Of a stretch of 64,000 nt of DNA, positions 14,291 through 24,404 are shown in pieces. The stretch covers positions 434,001-498,000 of the forward strand of contig JBGUBD010000002.1 in NCBI GenBank assembly GCA_041821185.1, written 5' to 3'. The stretch is from Phycisphaerales bacterium AB-hyl4. GTDB taxonomy: Bacteria > Planctomycetota > Phycisphaerae > Phycisphaerales > Phycisphaeraceae. The translations under genes and the position numbers were made by a program. The notes beneath the pieces were generated by a model. It had not been told where the DNA came from and ran no database searches. It worked only from the letters and a program-made list of their open reading frames with translations. Numbering within the stretch: position 1 is the stretch's first letter; each line of letters opens with the position of its first letter.

Positions 14291-16813
14291 TCAGGTGCTC
14301 TCGGCACTGGCCTCGGCGACCTTGTCCTTGTCGCCCTTGGACTTCTTCTCGCTGGCGTTGAGGGTCAGCTTGTCTTCGCCCGCGGTGTGGGCGATCTTGA
14401 TGACCTGGCCTGCCTTGAACTCCTCGCGGAGAATCGCTTCGCTGAGCGGGTCTTCCACGTGTTGCTCGATGGCACGCCGAAGCGGGCGAGCGCCGAAGTC
14501 GGGGTTGTAGCCCTTTTCGATGAGGAAGTCCTTGGCGGACTGGTCGAGGTCGAGCGAGATGTCGCGCTCTTCCAGTCGCTGGAAGACTTTCTTCAATTCG
14601 TACTCGACGATGTTGACGAGGTTGTCGCGCGTCAGCGGACGGAACACGATCACGTCGTCGAGGCGGTTGATGAACTCGGGGCGGAAGTAGCGCTCGATCT
14701 CGCTGTTGAGCGTCTGCTTCATCTTGCCGTAGTCGGCTTCTTCGTTGGGCTTGGCGAAGCCGAAGCCGCCCTTGTTCTTGATCAGCTCCGCGCCGATGTT
14801 GCTCGTCATGATCATCACGACGTTGCGGAAGTCGACGTGTCGGCCGAACGAGTCGGTGAGCTGCCCCTCTTCCATGATCTGGAGGAGCATGTTGAACACA
14901 TCCGGGTGCGCCTTCTCGATTTCGTCCAGCAGCACGACGGCGTAGGGGCGTCGGCGGATCTGCTCGGTGAGCTGGCCGCCTTCCTCGTAGCCGACGTAGC
15001 CGGGGGGCGCGCCGATGAGGCGGGAGACGTTGTGCTTCTCCATGTACTCGCTCATGTCGATACGGATGAGCGAATCTTCGTTGCCGAACATGAACTCGGC
15101 CAGCGCCTTGGACAGCAGCGTCTTACCGACACCGGACGGCCCGACGAACACGAAGCTGCCCATCGGCCGACGCGGATCTTTCAGACCCGAGCGGGCGCGT
15201 CGCAAGGCCTTGGCGATCGCTTTGATCGCTTCGTCCTGGCTGACGACTTTCCTGTGCAGCTCTTCTTCGAGTTTGAGCAGGCGCTCGGTCTCGGCCTTTT
15301 CGAGACGCTTCAGCGGCACGCCGGTCATCTTGGAGACAACCTCGGCGACCACCTCTTCGTCCACCACGCCGTCGACCTCCTTGGCCTTGGCGCGCCAGTC
15401 GCGCTGGATGGTTTCCTTCTTGCGACGGAGACTCTCGGCCTGATCGCGCAGTTCGGCGGCCCGCTCGTAGTCCGCGGCCTTGACGGCCTCGTCCTTCTCG
15501 ATGCTCAGCCGTTCGATCTGCTCCTCGATCTCCGCGAGATCTGGTGGCTTGCTCATGCTCTTAAGGCGGATGCGGGCGCCGGCCTCATCAATCACGTCGA
15601 TCGACTTGTCCGGCTGCACGCGAGCCGTGATGTAGCGGTTGCTCAGCTCCACCGACTGCACGATTGCCGCGTCGGTGATCTGCACGCGATGGTGCGCCTC
15701 GTAGCGGTCGCGAAGCCCCTTGAGGATCTCGACCGTGTCTTCCTTGTTCGGCTGCTCGACGATGATCGTCTGGAAACGACGCTCGAGTGCGCCGTCCTTC
15801 TCGATGTACTTGCGATACTCGTCGAGCGTGGTCGCGCCGATGCACTGGATCTCGCCACGCGAGAGGGCGGGCTTGAGCACGTTGGACGCGTCGATCGCGC
15901 CTTCCGCGCCGCCGGCCCCGACGAGCGTGTGCAGTTCGTCGATGAACAGCAGGACGTTCTTCGCGCGACGCACTTCGTTCATGACGGCCTTGATGCGCTC
16001 TTCAAACTGGCCGCGGTACTTCGTGCCGGCGACCATCATGGCGAGGTCGAGCACGACGATGCGACGGTCGGCGAGCAGCTCGGGCACGTCGTTGGCGATG
16101 ATCTTCTGGGCGAGGCCTTCGACGATGGCGGTCTTGCCCACGCCTGCTTCACCGAGGAGCACGGGGTTGTTCTTCGTGCGTCGGCAGAGGATCTGCACGA
16201 GGCGCTCGATTTCGTTGGCCCGGCCGATGACCGGGTCGAGGCTGCTTTCGCGGGCGAGCTCGGTAAGGTCTCGGCCGAAGCTGTCCAACGCGGGGGTCTT
16301 GCTCTTGCCACCCTTGGCCGAGCCGCTGGGCTCGTCGCCGGCGCCTTTTGCGCCCGCAGCCTCTTCCGGGTCGACGCCCGCGCCGAGGAGGTTGAGCACC
16401 TCTTCGCGGACCTCTTCGAGCTTGAGGCCGAGGTTCATCAGCACCTGGGCTGCGACGCCTTCGTGCTCGCGCAGCAGGCCGAGCAGCAAGTGCTCCGTGC
16501 CGACGTAGTTGTGGTTGAGGTTTCGGGCTTCCTCGATCGCATACTCGATGACCTTCTTGGCCCTCGGCGTCTGCGGGAGCTTGCCCATGGTGACCATGTC
16601 CGGTCCGGACTTGACCAGCTTCTCAACTTCGAGGCGGACCTTTCGCAGGTCCACGTCGAGGTTCTTGAGAACGTTCGCGCCGACGCCCGACCCTTCCTTC
16701 ACCAGCCCGAGCAGGATGTGCTCCGTGCCGATGTATTCGTGGTTGAAGCGTTGGGCTTCCTGGTTGGCCAGGGCCATGACTTTACGGGCTCTGTCTGTAA
16801 ATCGTTCAAACAT
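14291..16813 (-). CDS. clpC: ATP-dependent Clp protease ATP-binding subunit ClpC
   Basis: An 840-residue AAA+ unfoldase that delivers substrates to ClpP. In order: two Clp N repeats ([19 protein letters not shown] near 2-20 and a second from about 75), first ATPase with GEAGVGKT and the Walker B-like [12 protein letters not shown], a coiled middle domain with a UVR motif ([18 protein letters not shown]), and the second ATPase with [19 protein letters not shown] and [13 protein letters not shown]. The UVR motif and length distinguish ClpC from ClpB and ClpA. The chosen ATG at 16813 gives the universal [10 protein letters not shown] start. It is flanked by its own terminator; clpP is not in the window. 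Confidence 0.96.
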   Translation of the reverse strand: MFERFTDRARKVMALANQEAQRFNHEYIGTEHILLGLVKEGSGVGANVLKNLDVDLRKVRLEVEKLVKSGPDMVTMGKLPQTPRAKKVIEYAIEEARNLNHNYVGTEHLLLGLLREHEGVAAQVLMNLGLKLEEVREEVLNLLGAGVDPEEAAGAKGAGDEPSGSAKGGKSKTPALDSFGRDLTELARESSLDPVIGRANEIERLVQILCRRTKNNPVLLGEAGVGKTAIVEGLAQKIIANDVPELLADRRIVVLDLAMMVAGTKYRGQFEERIKAVMNEVRRAKNVLLFIDELHTLVGAGGAEGAIDASNVLKPALSRGEIQCIGATTLDEYRKYIEKDGALERRFQTIIVEQPNKEDTVEILKGLRDRYEAHHRVQITDAAIVQSVELSNRYITARVQPDKSIDVIDEAGARIRLKSMSKPPDLAEIEEQIERLSIEKDEAVKAADYERAAELRDQAESLRRKKETIQRDWRAKAKEVDGVVDEEVVAEVVSKMTGVPLKRLEKAETERLLKLEEELHRKVVSQDEAIKAIAKALRRARSGLKDPRRPMGSFVFVGPSGVGKTLLSKALAEFMFGNEDSLIRIDMSEYMEKHNVSRLIGAPPGYVGYEEGGQLTEQIRRRPYAVVLLDEIEKAHPDVFNMLLQIMEEGQLTDSFGRHVDFRNVVMIMTSNIGAELIKNKGGFGFAKPNEEADYGKMKQTLNSEIERYFRPEFINRLDDVIVFRPLTRDNLVNIVEYELKKVFQRLEERDISLDLDQSAKDFLIEKGYNPDFGARPLRRAIEQHVEDPLSEAILREEFKAGQVIKIAHTAGEDKLTLNASEKKSKGDKDKVAEASAEST

Positions 16814-17358
16814 AGTTGGGTCGCTCGTTTCCGTGTGGTAATCGGGAGACTCCACCCTATTGTAGCGCGCCGAGCGAAATCAGGTTTGATTTCGGCCAGC
16901 GGGTTTTGATTCTACGCTCAAGTCACCGCTCTGGCACGAAAAGCAAGCAAAAATGAGACGATGTCTTCTGTAAGTCGGCATACCGGGGTCTCTGCTTCAG
17001 CTAACTTACTGTAAACCGCGTTTGTTCCCATCTCAGGCCGGGTTTGTGGCACGATGCGGAGGCCGTGGCAGCAGCGGCACGCTCCGCCATGTTATCGGCA
17101 GACTGCCGAATCGACCGCCAAACTCGGCGCGGCATCGTTTTAAACACGCCGATCTGACATACGGGCAGACTCGGCTTGCTGTTCGCGCCGGAGCCAAGCG
17201 GCTTCAGTCGCTTGGGCTCTATTGTCGACGGCAGGCGACGGCGGGTAGGTGGATTCGCTATCATGCAGGCTTGACGGATTGGGGCTTCAGTTAAATTCAG
17301 TACCAGCCTTTTGGGGCCGCACCGGGCTGTCGGTGCGTAGAGGGAGCGGTTCGAAGCT
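16814..17358. other. Divergent intergenic region between clpC and pgk
   Basis: 545 bases with no credible gene. It contains a 15-base perfect palindrome (TCGGCAG, A, CTGCCGA at 17095-17109), a TTGACG at 17271-17276 with TAAATT at 17292 (only 15 bases apart, so a weak promoter candidate for pgk), and the GAGGGAG ribosome binding site of pgk. I see no CIRCE-type heat-shock repeat before clpC. Confidence 0.5.
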
Positions 17359-18561
17359 ATGGCCAAGAAATCGATCACCGACGTTGAAGTGACAGGCAAG
17401 AAGGTGTTGATGCGCGTGGACTTCAATGTCCCGCTGGATGGGGAGCGTATTACAGATGATCGGCGGGTCCGCATGGCGCTGCCGTCGATCCGTAGCGTGC
17501 TGGACCGCAGCGGCTCGGTGATTCTGATGAGCCACCTCGGTCGGCCGAAGGGCGAAGGGGCCGAGCCGAAGTTCAGCCTCGCGCCGGTGGCCAAGCGGCT
17601 GGGCGAGTTGCTGGGCCGACAAGTGAAGTTCGCGACGGACTGCGTGGGCGACGAAGTCACGAAGTTGGCGGACGGCATGGCGACCACCGGCGATGTGCTG
17701 CTGCTGGAAAACCTCCGCTTCCACAAGGCGGAGAAGAAGGGCGAGGCCACATTCGCCGACCAGCTCGCCGGGCTGGCGGACGTGTATTGCAACAACGCGT
17801 TCGGTACGTGTCACCGCGACGACGCGTCGATGGTGGCCGTGCCGCGGAAGATGAAGGAGCAGGGCAAGCCAGCGGTGGCGGGCGACCTGGTGGAGAAGGA
17901 AATCGCGTTCCTGAAGGAAGCGATCGAAAGCCCGCAACGGCCGTTCGTGGCGATCCTGGGTGGGGCGAAGGTGTCGGACAAGATCGCGGTGATCGACAAC
18001 CTGCTCCAGACATGTGACAAAATTCTCATCGGCGGGGCGATGGCGTACACGTTCGCGCTGGCGCGTGGGAAGCAGGTTGGCGACAGCCTCGTGGAGAAGG
18101 ACAAGGTCGAAGACGCGAAGCGGATGCTTGAAGCCGGCGGCGACAAACTCGTGCTGCCGGTGGACACGCATTGCGCGGATGACTTTGGCAATCCGACGCA
18201 GACGAAGTTTGTCGAGGGCGATATTCCCGATGGGTTCGAGGGGATGGACATCGGGCCGAAGTCGATCGAGCAGTTTGTCGCTGTGGTGAAAGATGCGAAG
18301 ACGGTGGTGTGGAACGGGCCGATGGGCGTGTTCGAGAAGCCGCCGTTTGATTCGGGTACGAAAGCGGTGGCGGAGGCGATCGCCGAGGCGACGCGAAGCA
18401 ACGGCGCGACGAGCATCATCGGCGGCGGCGACTCGGCGGCGGCCATCGAGATCATGGGCCTGGCCGACAAGGTCAGCCATGTCAGCACGGGCGGCGGCGC
18501 GAGCCTGGAAATGCTCGAAGGTAAGAAGTTCAACAGCGTGGAGCTGTTGGACGAGGCGTGA
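17359..18561 (+). CDS. pgk: Phosphoglycerate kinase
   Basis: A 400-residue glycolytic enzyme that transfers phosphate between 1,3-bisphosphoglycerate and ADP in the cytosol. RVDFNVPLD near residue 20 and SHLGRPKG near 60 bind the substrate, while GPMGVFE and [10 protein letters not shown] with [13 protein letters not shown] form the nucleotide side. Length is normal and all regions are intact. The ATG follows GAGGGAG. It stands alone, not beside gapA as in many bacteria. Confidence 0.98.
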   Translation: MAKKSITDVEVTGKKVLMRVDFNVPLDGERITDDRRVRMALPSIRSVLDRSGSVILMSHLGRPKGEGAEPKFSLAPVAKRLGELLGRQVKFATDCVGDEVTKLADGMATTGDVLLLENLRFHKAEKKGEATFADQLAGLADVYCNNAFGTCHRDDASMVAVPRKMKEQGKPAVAGDLVEKEIAFLKEAIESPQRPFVAILGGAKVSDKIAVIDNLLQTCDKILIGGAMAYTFALARGKQVGDSLVEKDKVEDAKRMLEAGGDKLVLPVDTHCADDFGNPTQTKFVEGDIPDGFEGMDIGPKSIEQFVAVVKDAKTVVWNGPMGVFEKPPFDSGTKAVAEAIAEATRSNGATSIIGGGDSAAAIEIMGLADKVSHVSTGGGASLEMLEGKKFNSVELLDEA

Positions 18562-18801
18562 GCGGGCGTCGGGTGTCTGGATTTTAAGTTCGGAATAGCT
18601 CAGCTCAGCACCGAAGTCTACGGCTTGGCAACGCTGCGCTCGCATCGTGGATTGCCCGCATCAACCAGTGCCAACGTTCGCGTTTCATGCTGTTGCTCCT
18701 TGATGAGGAAAAGTTTGCAACACCAGTGTGGACGCGAGCTGTGCCGAACGAGCGGGGTTATATCAATTGCGCAACATGATGCCCGTCACGCCGTGGCTTT
18801 G

Positions 18802-18823
18802 ATGATGCATGTCTGAGCATCAT
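18802..18823. other. Stem-loop between converging genes
   Basis: ATGATGC at 18802-18808 pairs with GCATCAT at 18817-18823 around an 8-base loop, thirteen bases after which the converging HEAT-like gene ends. There is no T-tract, so a terminator role is only possible. Confidence 0.3.
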
Positions 18824-18835
18824 GTGAGCGTCGGA

Positions 18836-21766
18836 TTACTCGACCGGTTCCATGCGCAGTTCGAGGCGGCGGCCGTCGCGGAGGGTGACCGAGCCGACCC
18901 ATGAGCCGTCAGGCTGGGGGGCGAGGTCGAGCGGTTCGCGGACGTTTTCCAGTGACAACTCGGCGAGCGACTCGTCGCGGAAGCCTTGCAGGGCGTGTAC
19001 GCGTTCGATGCGGATGGCCAGCTCGCGATCGGCGAGTGTGACGGGGACGATGTCGTTGCTCAGCGAGATCGATCGGCCGTCGGCTTGAAGATCGACGACG
19101 CCGAGCGTGAGGCGGGCGACGGGCTCGCGATCGCTTTGCGTCGGTCGTCCGTCGGGCGACATCACGTCGTAGTCGTTGCGGCTGCCGCGTGCGTGTATGA
19201 GGGCGACCACGCGGTAGCTGCCTTCGGACTCGGCGAGGCGGCGGGCGTAGATGTCCTGGCGGGCCGAGTCCCATGCGGACTGCAACTCGGTTCGCCCGGC
19301 GTCGCTCATTTCGCCGAAGCGATCGACCTGTTCCTGCACGGCAATGTCGTCGCCGCCGGCGGCGTAGACCAGTGCCGCAACCGCGCCGGCCGCGAGATTC
19401 GAGTCGGATGAAATCGCCAGTTCGAGCAGGTCATCTTCATTGCGAAACGGCTCGGTCCACTCGCCGGGCATGGGTGGGGAGCCCTCTGCGACGCGTTGGC
19501 CGAACCACTGGGGCAGGTTGTTGCGGCCTCGGCCGCTGCTGTCCATCGCGAGCAGGCCGGCAACGATGGATGCCTGGCCGACGGCGTGTTCGTAGATCAA
19601 TTGCCCCACTTGCACGCGTTCGTCGGCGGACATGCTCGCGAGCGTTTCGCCCAGCGGCCAGTTTGAGCCGACCAGGGCCCGTGCGGCTTGTGACGCGGCG
19701 GCTTCGTCGGCTTCGACGAGCAAACGGAGCATGGCGGCGGCGGCGCGCTGGCCATCTGGCTGACGTTGGAGAAACGTGACGGCTTGCGGCGGGGTGGGCG
19801 ACTGGCTGAGGGCGGCGTCGACCAGCTCGCTGTAGGGTGAGGGGGCGTCACGATCATCGCTGCCGCGCTGCGCCGGGCGAAAGCGGCCGCGGCGGTCATC
19901 GCCGGCGAATTCGAAGTTGCCCAGCGACTGCCAGGCGAGGGCACGCACGCGTTCGTGGCCGCTGTTTAACGAGCGGAACATCGCGTGGTTGGCGTTGTGA
20001 ATCGGAATACGGCGGGTCAGGTCGATCGTCTCGGTCTCCGCCTGTTCGACGTCCGGCGGGCCGAACAGCGCGGCGATACCACGCTCGGCGGCCTCACGAA
20101 CCCATGGCGCGCCCGTCGCGGCGGCGGCGATGACTTCGAGCGTCTGCTCCACGATGTTGGGGTTGGCATTGCCGAGCAGTTGTCGATCGAGCCAACCCGC
20201 GGCAAGCGGATGCTCGCCGGCGGAGGTGACGATGTAACGCACGGCCGAGGTCAAACGGTCAGATGACAGCCGATCGAACGAAAGATTTGACGAAACATAA
20301 ACGATCGCTTCCTCTCGCTGATCGCTCACCGCTTCGATCAGTTCCGCGAGCACGAGCGCCGGGTCGGGGCCATCGCGGTCGGCGAGCACTTCGTTGGTCG
20401 CCTCGACCATCTGGCTCAGGCGGTTGGTGTCGCGGAGGTCGCCCTGGAGAATGCCGCGCAGCGACATCAGCTTCATTTCCGGGTCGGCCTGTGCGGAGGC
20501 GTGGCGCATCAGCGACAGCGCGCCCGAGCCGGGCCGGGGCGATTCGATCAGCGCGGTAAGCACGGTCCGCCGGGTGATCTGGTCGTCGCTGCTGAGCAGA
20601 GTCTGGAAGAGGTTGTACATCGCATCGTGCGGTTCGATATCGTTGATGACGCCGGCATTGACGACGGCGTATGCGACGAGTCGACTGCTCAGCGGATGGT
20701 CCGATTCGACGATGCGGTGGAGCGGTTCGATCATCGACCGCTCCGTGCCGCCGCGCCGTCCGCCCGCGCCGGCAAAGCTGCGCAGGGCTTCGAGGTCGCT
20801 CAGGCCGATGGCCCAGGGGAGCGAGGGCTGATCGCCGGTGATGTTGATCTCGCGGGTGGTGTCGGCGATTTCGTAGATGGCCCAGACGCGAGCCGGGCCT
20901 TCAAGCTCGAACTCGTCGGGCAGGTTCATAACTTCGGTGCGCAGTTGATTGAAGGCCCGCTGTTCTTCGAGGAAGGTTCGCTGGGCTTCGCGTCGGCGTT
21001 GGGCGAGCTCGGCGCGGTTGACGTTGCCGCCGGCTTCCATACGGCCGGGGCGGTCGGGCTGCATCTCGCGAAGGCGATCGGGGCGGATGCGAAGAATGTA
21101 AAGCTCCTGGCTATCCTGGAGCACAGCGTTAGGCAGGGAGCGTTCGAGTCGCCACTGCACACGACCGTCGGGTTGGATGGTGACGCGGCGGGCGAAGCGT
21201 GGCGCACCGGGGGGCAGTTGGTCGTCGCCCTGGTCTCGGGCGCCGCGCTGGCGTTGTTGGCGGGCGGGCTGGGGAGCGTCGTAGCCGTAGCCGTCGGGCA
21301 TGTCCACCATTTGATTGCGACCAGCGCCGCGGCCGCGCCGGCTTTCGTCGGCGGCGTCGACAGGCTCGATCATCCACATGAGAAAGCGGCCGCCACGGAC
21401 CGAGAGCGACGGCGACGTGCCAAGCTCGGCCTCGTCGTCGGAGGGCGTGATGATCAGGGGCAGCGCGAGTAGACGTCGGCCGACGTTGGGCTCGACCAAC
21501 CATGCGGCGGTGTTGATGCGGTCGGGCAGTACGCCGGCGTGTTGAAGCAAGGGCTCGGCATCAAGCTCGAAGGTCGGCTCGGAGGCGTCACTTGGTTCGT
21601 CTGCTTGAACGGAGAAGGGCAGGGCCCACGCGAGCATCGCCGCGAGGGCAATGACCAGCCGAGCGGTTGCCGATGCTGGCCGATCGGCGAAAGCGATCCG
21701 TGGCCGCAAGCCAACCCGCATGGGCGAGGCTACTGACGCAATCAGACGGATCATTTGGCTGGTCAT
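18836..21766 (-). CDS. Large exported HEAT-like repeat protein, function unknown
   Basis: The 976-residue product has an N-terminal hydrophobic signal (LVIALAAMLAWALPFSVQA, ending with a likely cleavage after QA near residue 55), then a region rich in Arg, Gln and Gly (about 130-260), then helical repeats of HEAT or armadillo character from about 330 to 860 (for example HERVRALAWQSLGNF), and a C-terminal beta-rich part. No catalytic motif is visible. I selected the ATG at 21766, with GGAGG eleven bases upstream, over one 37 codons further out. Similar long repeat proteins are frequent in planctomycetes without known roles. A scaffold on the outer side of the inner membrane is a reasonable guess. 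Confidence 0.75.
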   Translation of the reverse strand: MTSQMIRLIASVASPMRVGLRPRIAFADRPASATARLVIALAAMLAWALPFSVQADEPSDASEPTFELDAEPLLQHAGVLPDRINTAAWLVEPNVGRRLLALPLIITPSDDEAELGTSPSLSVRGGRFLMWMIEPVDAADESRRGRGAGRNQMVDMPDGYGYDAPQPARQQRQRGARDQGDDQLPPGAPRFARRVTIQPDGRVQWRLERSLPNAVLQDSQELYILRIRPDRLREMQPDRPGRMEAGGNVNRAELAQRRREAQRTFLEEQRAFNQLRTEVMNLPDEFELEGPARVWAIYEIADTTREINITGDQPSLPWAIGLSDLEALRSFAGAGGRRGGTERSMIEPLHRIVESDHPLSSRLVAYAVVNAGVINDIEPHDAMYNLFQTLLSSDDQITRRTVLTALIESPRPGSGALSLMRHASAQADPEMKLMSLRGILQGDLRDTNRLSQMVEATNEVLADRDGPDPALVLAELIEAVSDQREEAIVYVSSNLSFDRLSSDRLTSAVRYIVTSAGEHPLAAGWLDRQLLGNANPNIVEQTLEVIAAAATGAPWVREAAERGIAALFGPPDVEQAETETIDLTRRIPIHNANHAMFRSLNSGHERVRALAWQSLGNFEFAGDDRRGRFRPAQRGSDDRDAPSPYSELVDAALSQSPTPPQAVTFLQRQPDGQRAAAAMLRLLVEADEAAASQAARALVGSNWPLGETLASMSADERVQVGQLIYEHAVGQASIVAGLLAMDSSGRGRNNLPQWFGQRVAEGSPPMPGEWTEPFRNEDDLLELAISSDSNLAAGAVAALVYAAGGDDIAVQEQVDRFGEMSDAGRTELQSAWDSARQDIYARRLAESEGSYRVVALIHARGSRNDYDVMSPDGRPTQSDREPVARLTLGVVDLQADGRSISLSNDIVPVTLADRELAIRIERVHALQGFRDESLAELSLENVREPLDLAPQPDGSWVGSVTLRDGRRLELRMEPVE

Positions 21767-21957
21767 CTTCAAAACTGCCTCCAAAAGTGCAATCCCCTCA
21801 AATTTTTGAAAAACAGGCCACCGCACTCTGACGGCAGTCGGGATGCCCGGAAAGGTGAAAACGAGCCGTGATATCAAGGCACTGTATTATTTTACCCGGC
21901 TACACCATGTTTCGCATCTTAATGAGATAGTGTTTGCTGGGCGGTGATCATTGCCCG

Positions 21958-23436
21958 TCACAGCGCGGCGGCGAGTTGAGCAAACAGGCCCATGCCGGTT
22001 TGACTGATTGTGCGGTAGCCGCTGCGTTGGAGGGCCTCGCCGCCTTCTTTTTTGTTGGATTGCGAGACGCCTGTGAGCAGGCCATCGGGGGTGAGGTACT
22101 GTTGAAGTTGGACGAAGGCACGTTGGGCGGCGGGCAGAGCGTCGTCGGGCGCGAAGCCGTGGCGGTGGGCAAGGGCGAGGGCGGCGGCGATGCCGGCGGA
22201 GCCTGAGGTCTCGGCCTGGGTTTCGGGATCGTGCAGATAGCAGTTCCATACGCCGTCGTCGCGCTGGTGGTCGATGGCCCAGCGGTAGAGGCTTCGAGCT
22301 TCGGCTATGAGCTTGTCGAGCGAGCCGGGGGGTGACCAGTCTTTCAGCTCGATGATGGACCGGGTGATGCCGAGCATATGCCAGGCCGCGCCGCGTGCCC
22401 AGTTGCGGTAGGTGTGGGTGTTGGTTTCAAGTGTGTGTCGGAGGTAGAGGTCTTCGCCGACGCGGAGGCGGCGCTGTCGGCCGAGCAGTTGGGCCACGGC
22501 GAAGCGGGCGAGTTCGCGGTCCTGTCGCAGGCGGGCGAGCACGCTGAGCGGGTAGCCGACGGTCAGGCTGCCCTCGGCGGTGGCATGGCCGGCGCCGACG
22601 AGATCATCGTCGCCGGCGTGTTCGCGCCAGAAGCGAAGCGCGTCTTCGATGGCGGGGTGCTCTGGCCGATGGCGGGCGAGGGCGACGACGACGAGCGTGG
22701 CCTCGACATTATGGAACGGCTTGTCGCTGGCAAGGCCTTGCGGGTTTTCGTAGACCATGCGGTCGCCGGGGAAGAACATTGCGAGTTGCGTGAGCAGTGT
22801 TTCGCGTGCATGGCGAGCGATGGTGGGATCGGATGAATGGTTTGCGAGGTCGTCGAGGCCATCGAAGACGCAGCCCTGCATCCAGCCGAACTGCTGGAGG
22901 CTGGCCAGCGAGGTGAAGCAATCGTAGAAGGCGTCGAGCGGGTTGGCGTGCGGTTCGGTTTCGGGCAGCAGGTGTGGGAGGAGGGCTTCGTGGCCTCGGC
23001 CGCAGGGCTCGGGGTCGTAGAACAGCCAGAGCGGTGTCGTGCCCTCGGTGAGCGAGAGGGTGATGCCCTGCTCGATCGCGGCGTCAACATCGGTGGCGGC
23101 GAGGGGCAGTTCGAAGGGTTGAAGCACCACGCCGTAGCGGATGTCGAGCTTGCCAAGCGTGCGGTTACTGCCTGCCAGGGCGAACCGGAGCTGTTTTGGT
23201 TCGCGGTCATCGCTGGCGATGGTGACGCGCAGGCGGGCGGGGCAGTGGAGTGAGGCAGTGGTGGGCCAGGCCAGGCGAGCCGGGTCGCCGAGTTCGTCGG
23301 GTCGTACGGCGAACGCGCCCCAGCCGAAGGGGATTCGCCGCTGCGGCGGGTCCATGGCAACGGAGGGGGCGTGCACCAGTTCGGGGCGGAGGTACCTGGC
23401 GTGTAACGTGCTGCTGAGGTCGGGTGTGGAGGTCAT
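21958..23436 (-). CDS. Glycoside hydrolase family 88/105-like protein
   Basis: The 492-residue protein has an N-terminal beta-type region and a C-terminal (alpha/alpha)6 barrel like the unsaturated uronyl hydrolases of families GH88 and GH105, which hydrolyse the unsaturated sugar left by polysaccharide lyases. Supporting stretches are YRNWARGAAWHMLGI near 345, HQRDDGVWNCYLHDPE near 395, ETSGSAGIAAALALA near 415 and PDGLLTGVSQSN near 450. There is no signal peptide, so it would act in the cytoplasm on imported oligosaccharides. The fused N-terminal domain is unusual compared with single-domain YteR-like enzymes. No lyase or transporter lies beside it. Confidence 0.75.
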   Translation of the reverse strand: MTSTPDLSSTLHARYLRPELVHAPSVAMDPPQRRIPFGWGAFAVRPDELGDPARLAWPTTASLHCPARLRVTIASDDREPKQLRFALAGSNRTLGKLDIRYGVVLQPFELPLAATDVDAAIEQGITLSLTEGTTPLWLFYDPEPCGRGHEALLPHLLPETEPHANPLDAFYDCFTSLASLQQFGWMQGCVFDGLDDLANHSSDPTIARHARETLLTQLAMFFPGDRMVYENPQGLASDKPFHNVEATLVVVALARHRPEHPAIEDALRFWREHAGDDDLVGAGHATAEGSLTVGYPLSVLARLRQDRELARFAVAQLLGRQRRLRVGEDLYLRHTLETNTHTYRNWARGAAWHMLGITRSIIELKDWSPPGSLDKLIAEARSLYRWAIDHQRDDGVWNCYLHDPETQAETSGSAGIAAALALAHRHGFAPDDALPAAQRAFVQLQQYLTPDGLLTGVSQSNKKEGGEALQRSGYRTISQTGMGLFAQLAAAL

Positions 23437-23499
23437 GCCGTCATGATAATTGAAGATGGCGGACCGTTGATTGGCGATCGAAGAATGGGGCGAAGATCA

Positions 23500-23528
23500 T
23501 TGATCTGTGTGTGAAATATGCAGATAAT
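23500..23528 (+). promoter_or_regulatory. Sigma-70-type promoter for the His-rich secreted protein
   Basis: TTGATC at 23500-23505 and GATAAT at 23523-23528 are 17 bases apart and point to the gene at 23583, with a leader of about 45 bases that carries a GGAAGGAG site. Confidence 0.5.
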
Positions 23529-23582
23529 AAAGGGCGTTATATTTGATAGAGCATTGACGCCGTTCGCGGGAAGGAGCTTGCC

Positions 23583-24383
23583 ATGAGCCGACGAACGCTG
23601 CATTGGCCGGTGGGGGTCTGGTTGACCGGGTTATGTGTGTTGCTGCTGCTGCCGGCGGCGGCGGTTGCTGATGAGCGGGCGGATCGCGAGCGAACGCAGC
23701 TGCGGGCGACCGAGGCACTCAACCCGGCTGCGCAGCGGCAGGCGAGCGAGGTGCGGGTGATACGTGACGAGCGGACGAATCGCCGAGCGTATGCGTACGA
23801 GGTGAACGGCCGCGAGCGGGTGAGTGTCGCACCGCCGCAGCGTGTCGATCGTGAGCCGAGGCGTGTGCAACGGACGACGCGCACGGCTGATGGTCGTCGC
23901 GTTGACGAAGCGGAACGCACCGCGACGCGTGATCTATCGAGCCGATACCAGCGGGCACATCATGATTCGTATGAGCCGGTGACGGTGACGCAGGCGGCGC
24001 ATCGGTCGAGCGCCCGGGCGCGGGCAGAGGCGTCGGTGCGTGAGGCGAGCCGACGCGGGCATGTGCAGCGCGAGGCGTATGCGGGGTATCGACACACGCC
24101 GCGCTCGCGCGTTTCCGGATCGGTCGGCTACTACAGCGGGCCGACGTATGGCTATCGCAGTCATCGTCACTATCGCTACGACCGCGGCCCCCACTGGTAC
24201 GACTGGCCGGTGAGCGTGGGGTATCACTACCACTACAGCTCACGGCATCGCCATCGCTTCGGCACGAGCATCGGCGTGCACCTCGGCTCGCCGCGCTATT
24301 GCAGCCCGCCGTTGCGATTTCACCATCGTCACCACCACCGTCATCGTGGCGGCAGCCGATTCTCAATTGACCTGCGGTTTTGA
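23583..24383 (+). CDS. Exported Arg/His/Tyr-rich protein, function unknown
   Basis: The 266-residue product has a typical signal peptide (TGLCVLLLLPAAAVA, cleavage near residue 29). The mature part is strongly basic: residues 30-160 are rich in Arg and Ala, and residues about 175-262 are rich in Tyr, His and Arg with alternating patterns such as YGYRSHRHYRYDR and FHHRHHHRHRGG. Such composition suggests metal or polyanion binding outside the cytoplasm. It is not a family I recognise. The ATG follows GGAAGGAG at good spacing and has a plausible promoter, so it is very likely expressed. It converges on miaB, only 21 bases away. Confidence 0.75.
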   Translation: MSRRTLHWPVGVWLTGLCVLLLLPAAAVADERADRERTQLRATEALNPAAQRQASEVRVIRDERTNRRAYAYEVNGRERVSVAPPQRVDREPRRVQRTTRTADGRRVDEAERTATRDLSSRYQRAHHDSYEPVTVTQAAHRSSARARAEASVREASRRGHVQREAYAGYRHTPRSRVSGSVGYYSGPTYGYRSHRHYRYDRGPHWYDWPVSVGYHYHYSSRHRHRFGTSIGVHLGSPRYCSPPLRFHHRHHHRHRGGSRFSIDLRF

Positions 24384-24404
24384 TTGGCAGCCAGGCTACG
24401 ACGC

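Noticed and set aside
14246..16909. Open frame of 887 codons on the plus strand opposite clpC
   Set aside because: It is the antisense of a complete, motif-rich ClpC; the product has skewed composition and the high GC content keeps antisense frames open.
17340..17360. tRNA-like GGTTCGA word before pgk
   Set aside because: No cloverleaf arms or acceptor stem could be built around it; it overlaps the ribosome binding region of pgk.
17001..18645. Long minus-strand frames opposite pgk
   Set aside because: They mirror the pgk coding sequence, have Ser/Arg- or His/Arg-rich composition and no domain similarity.
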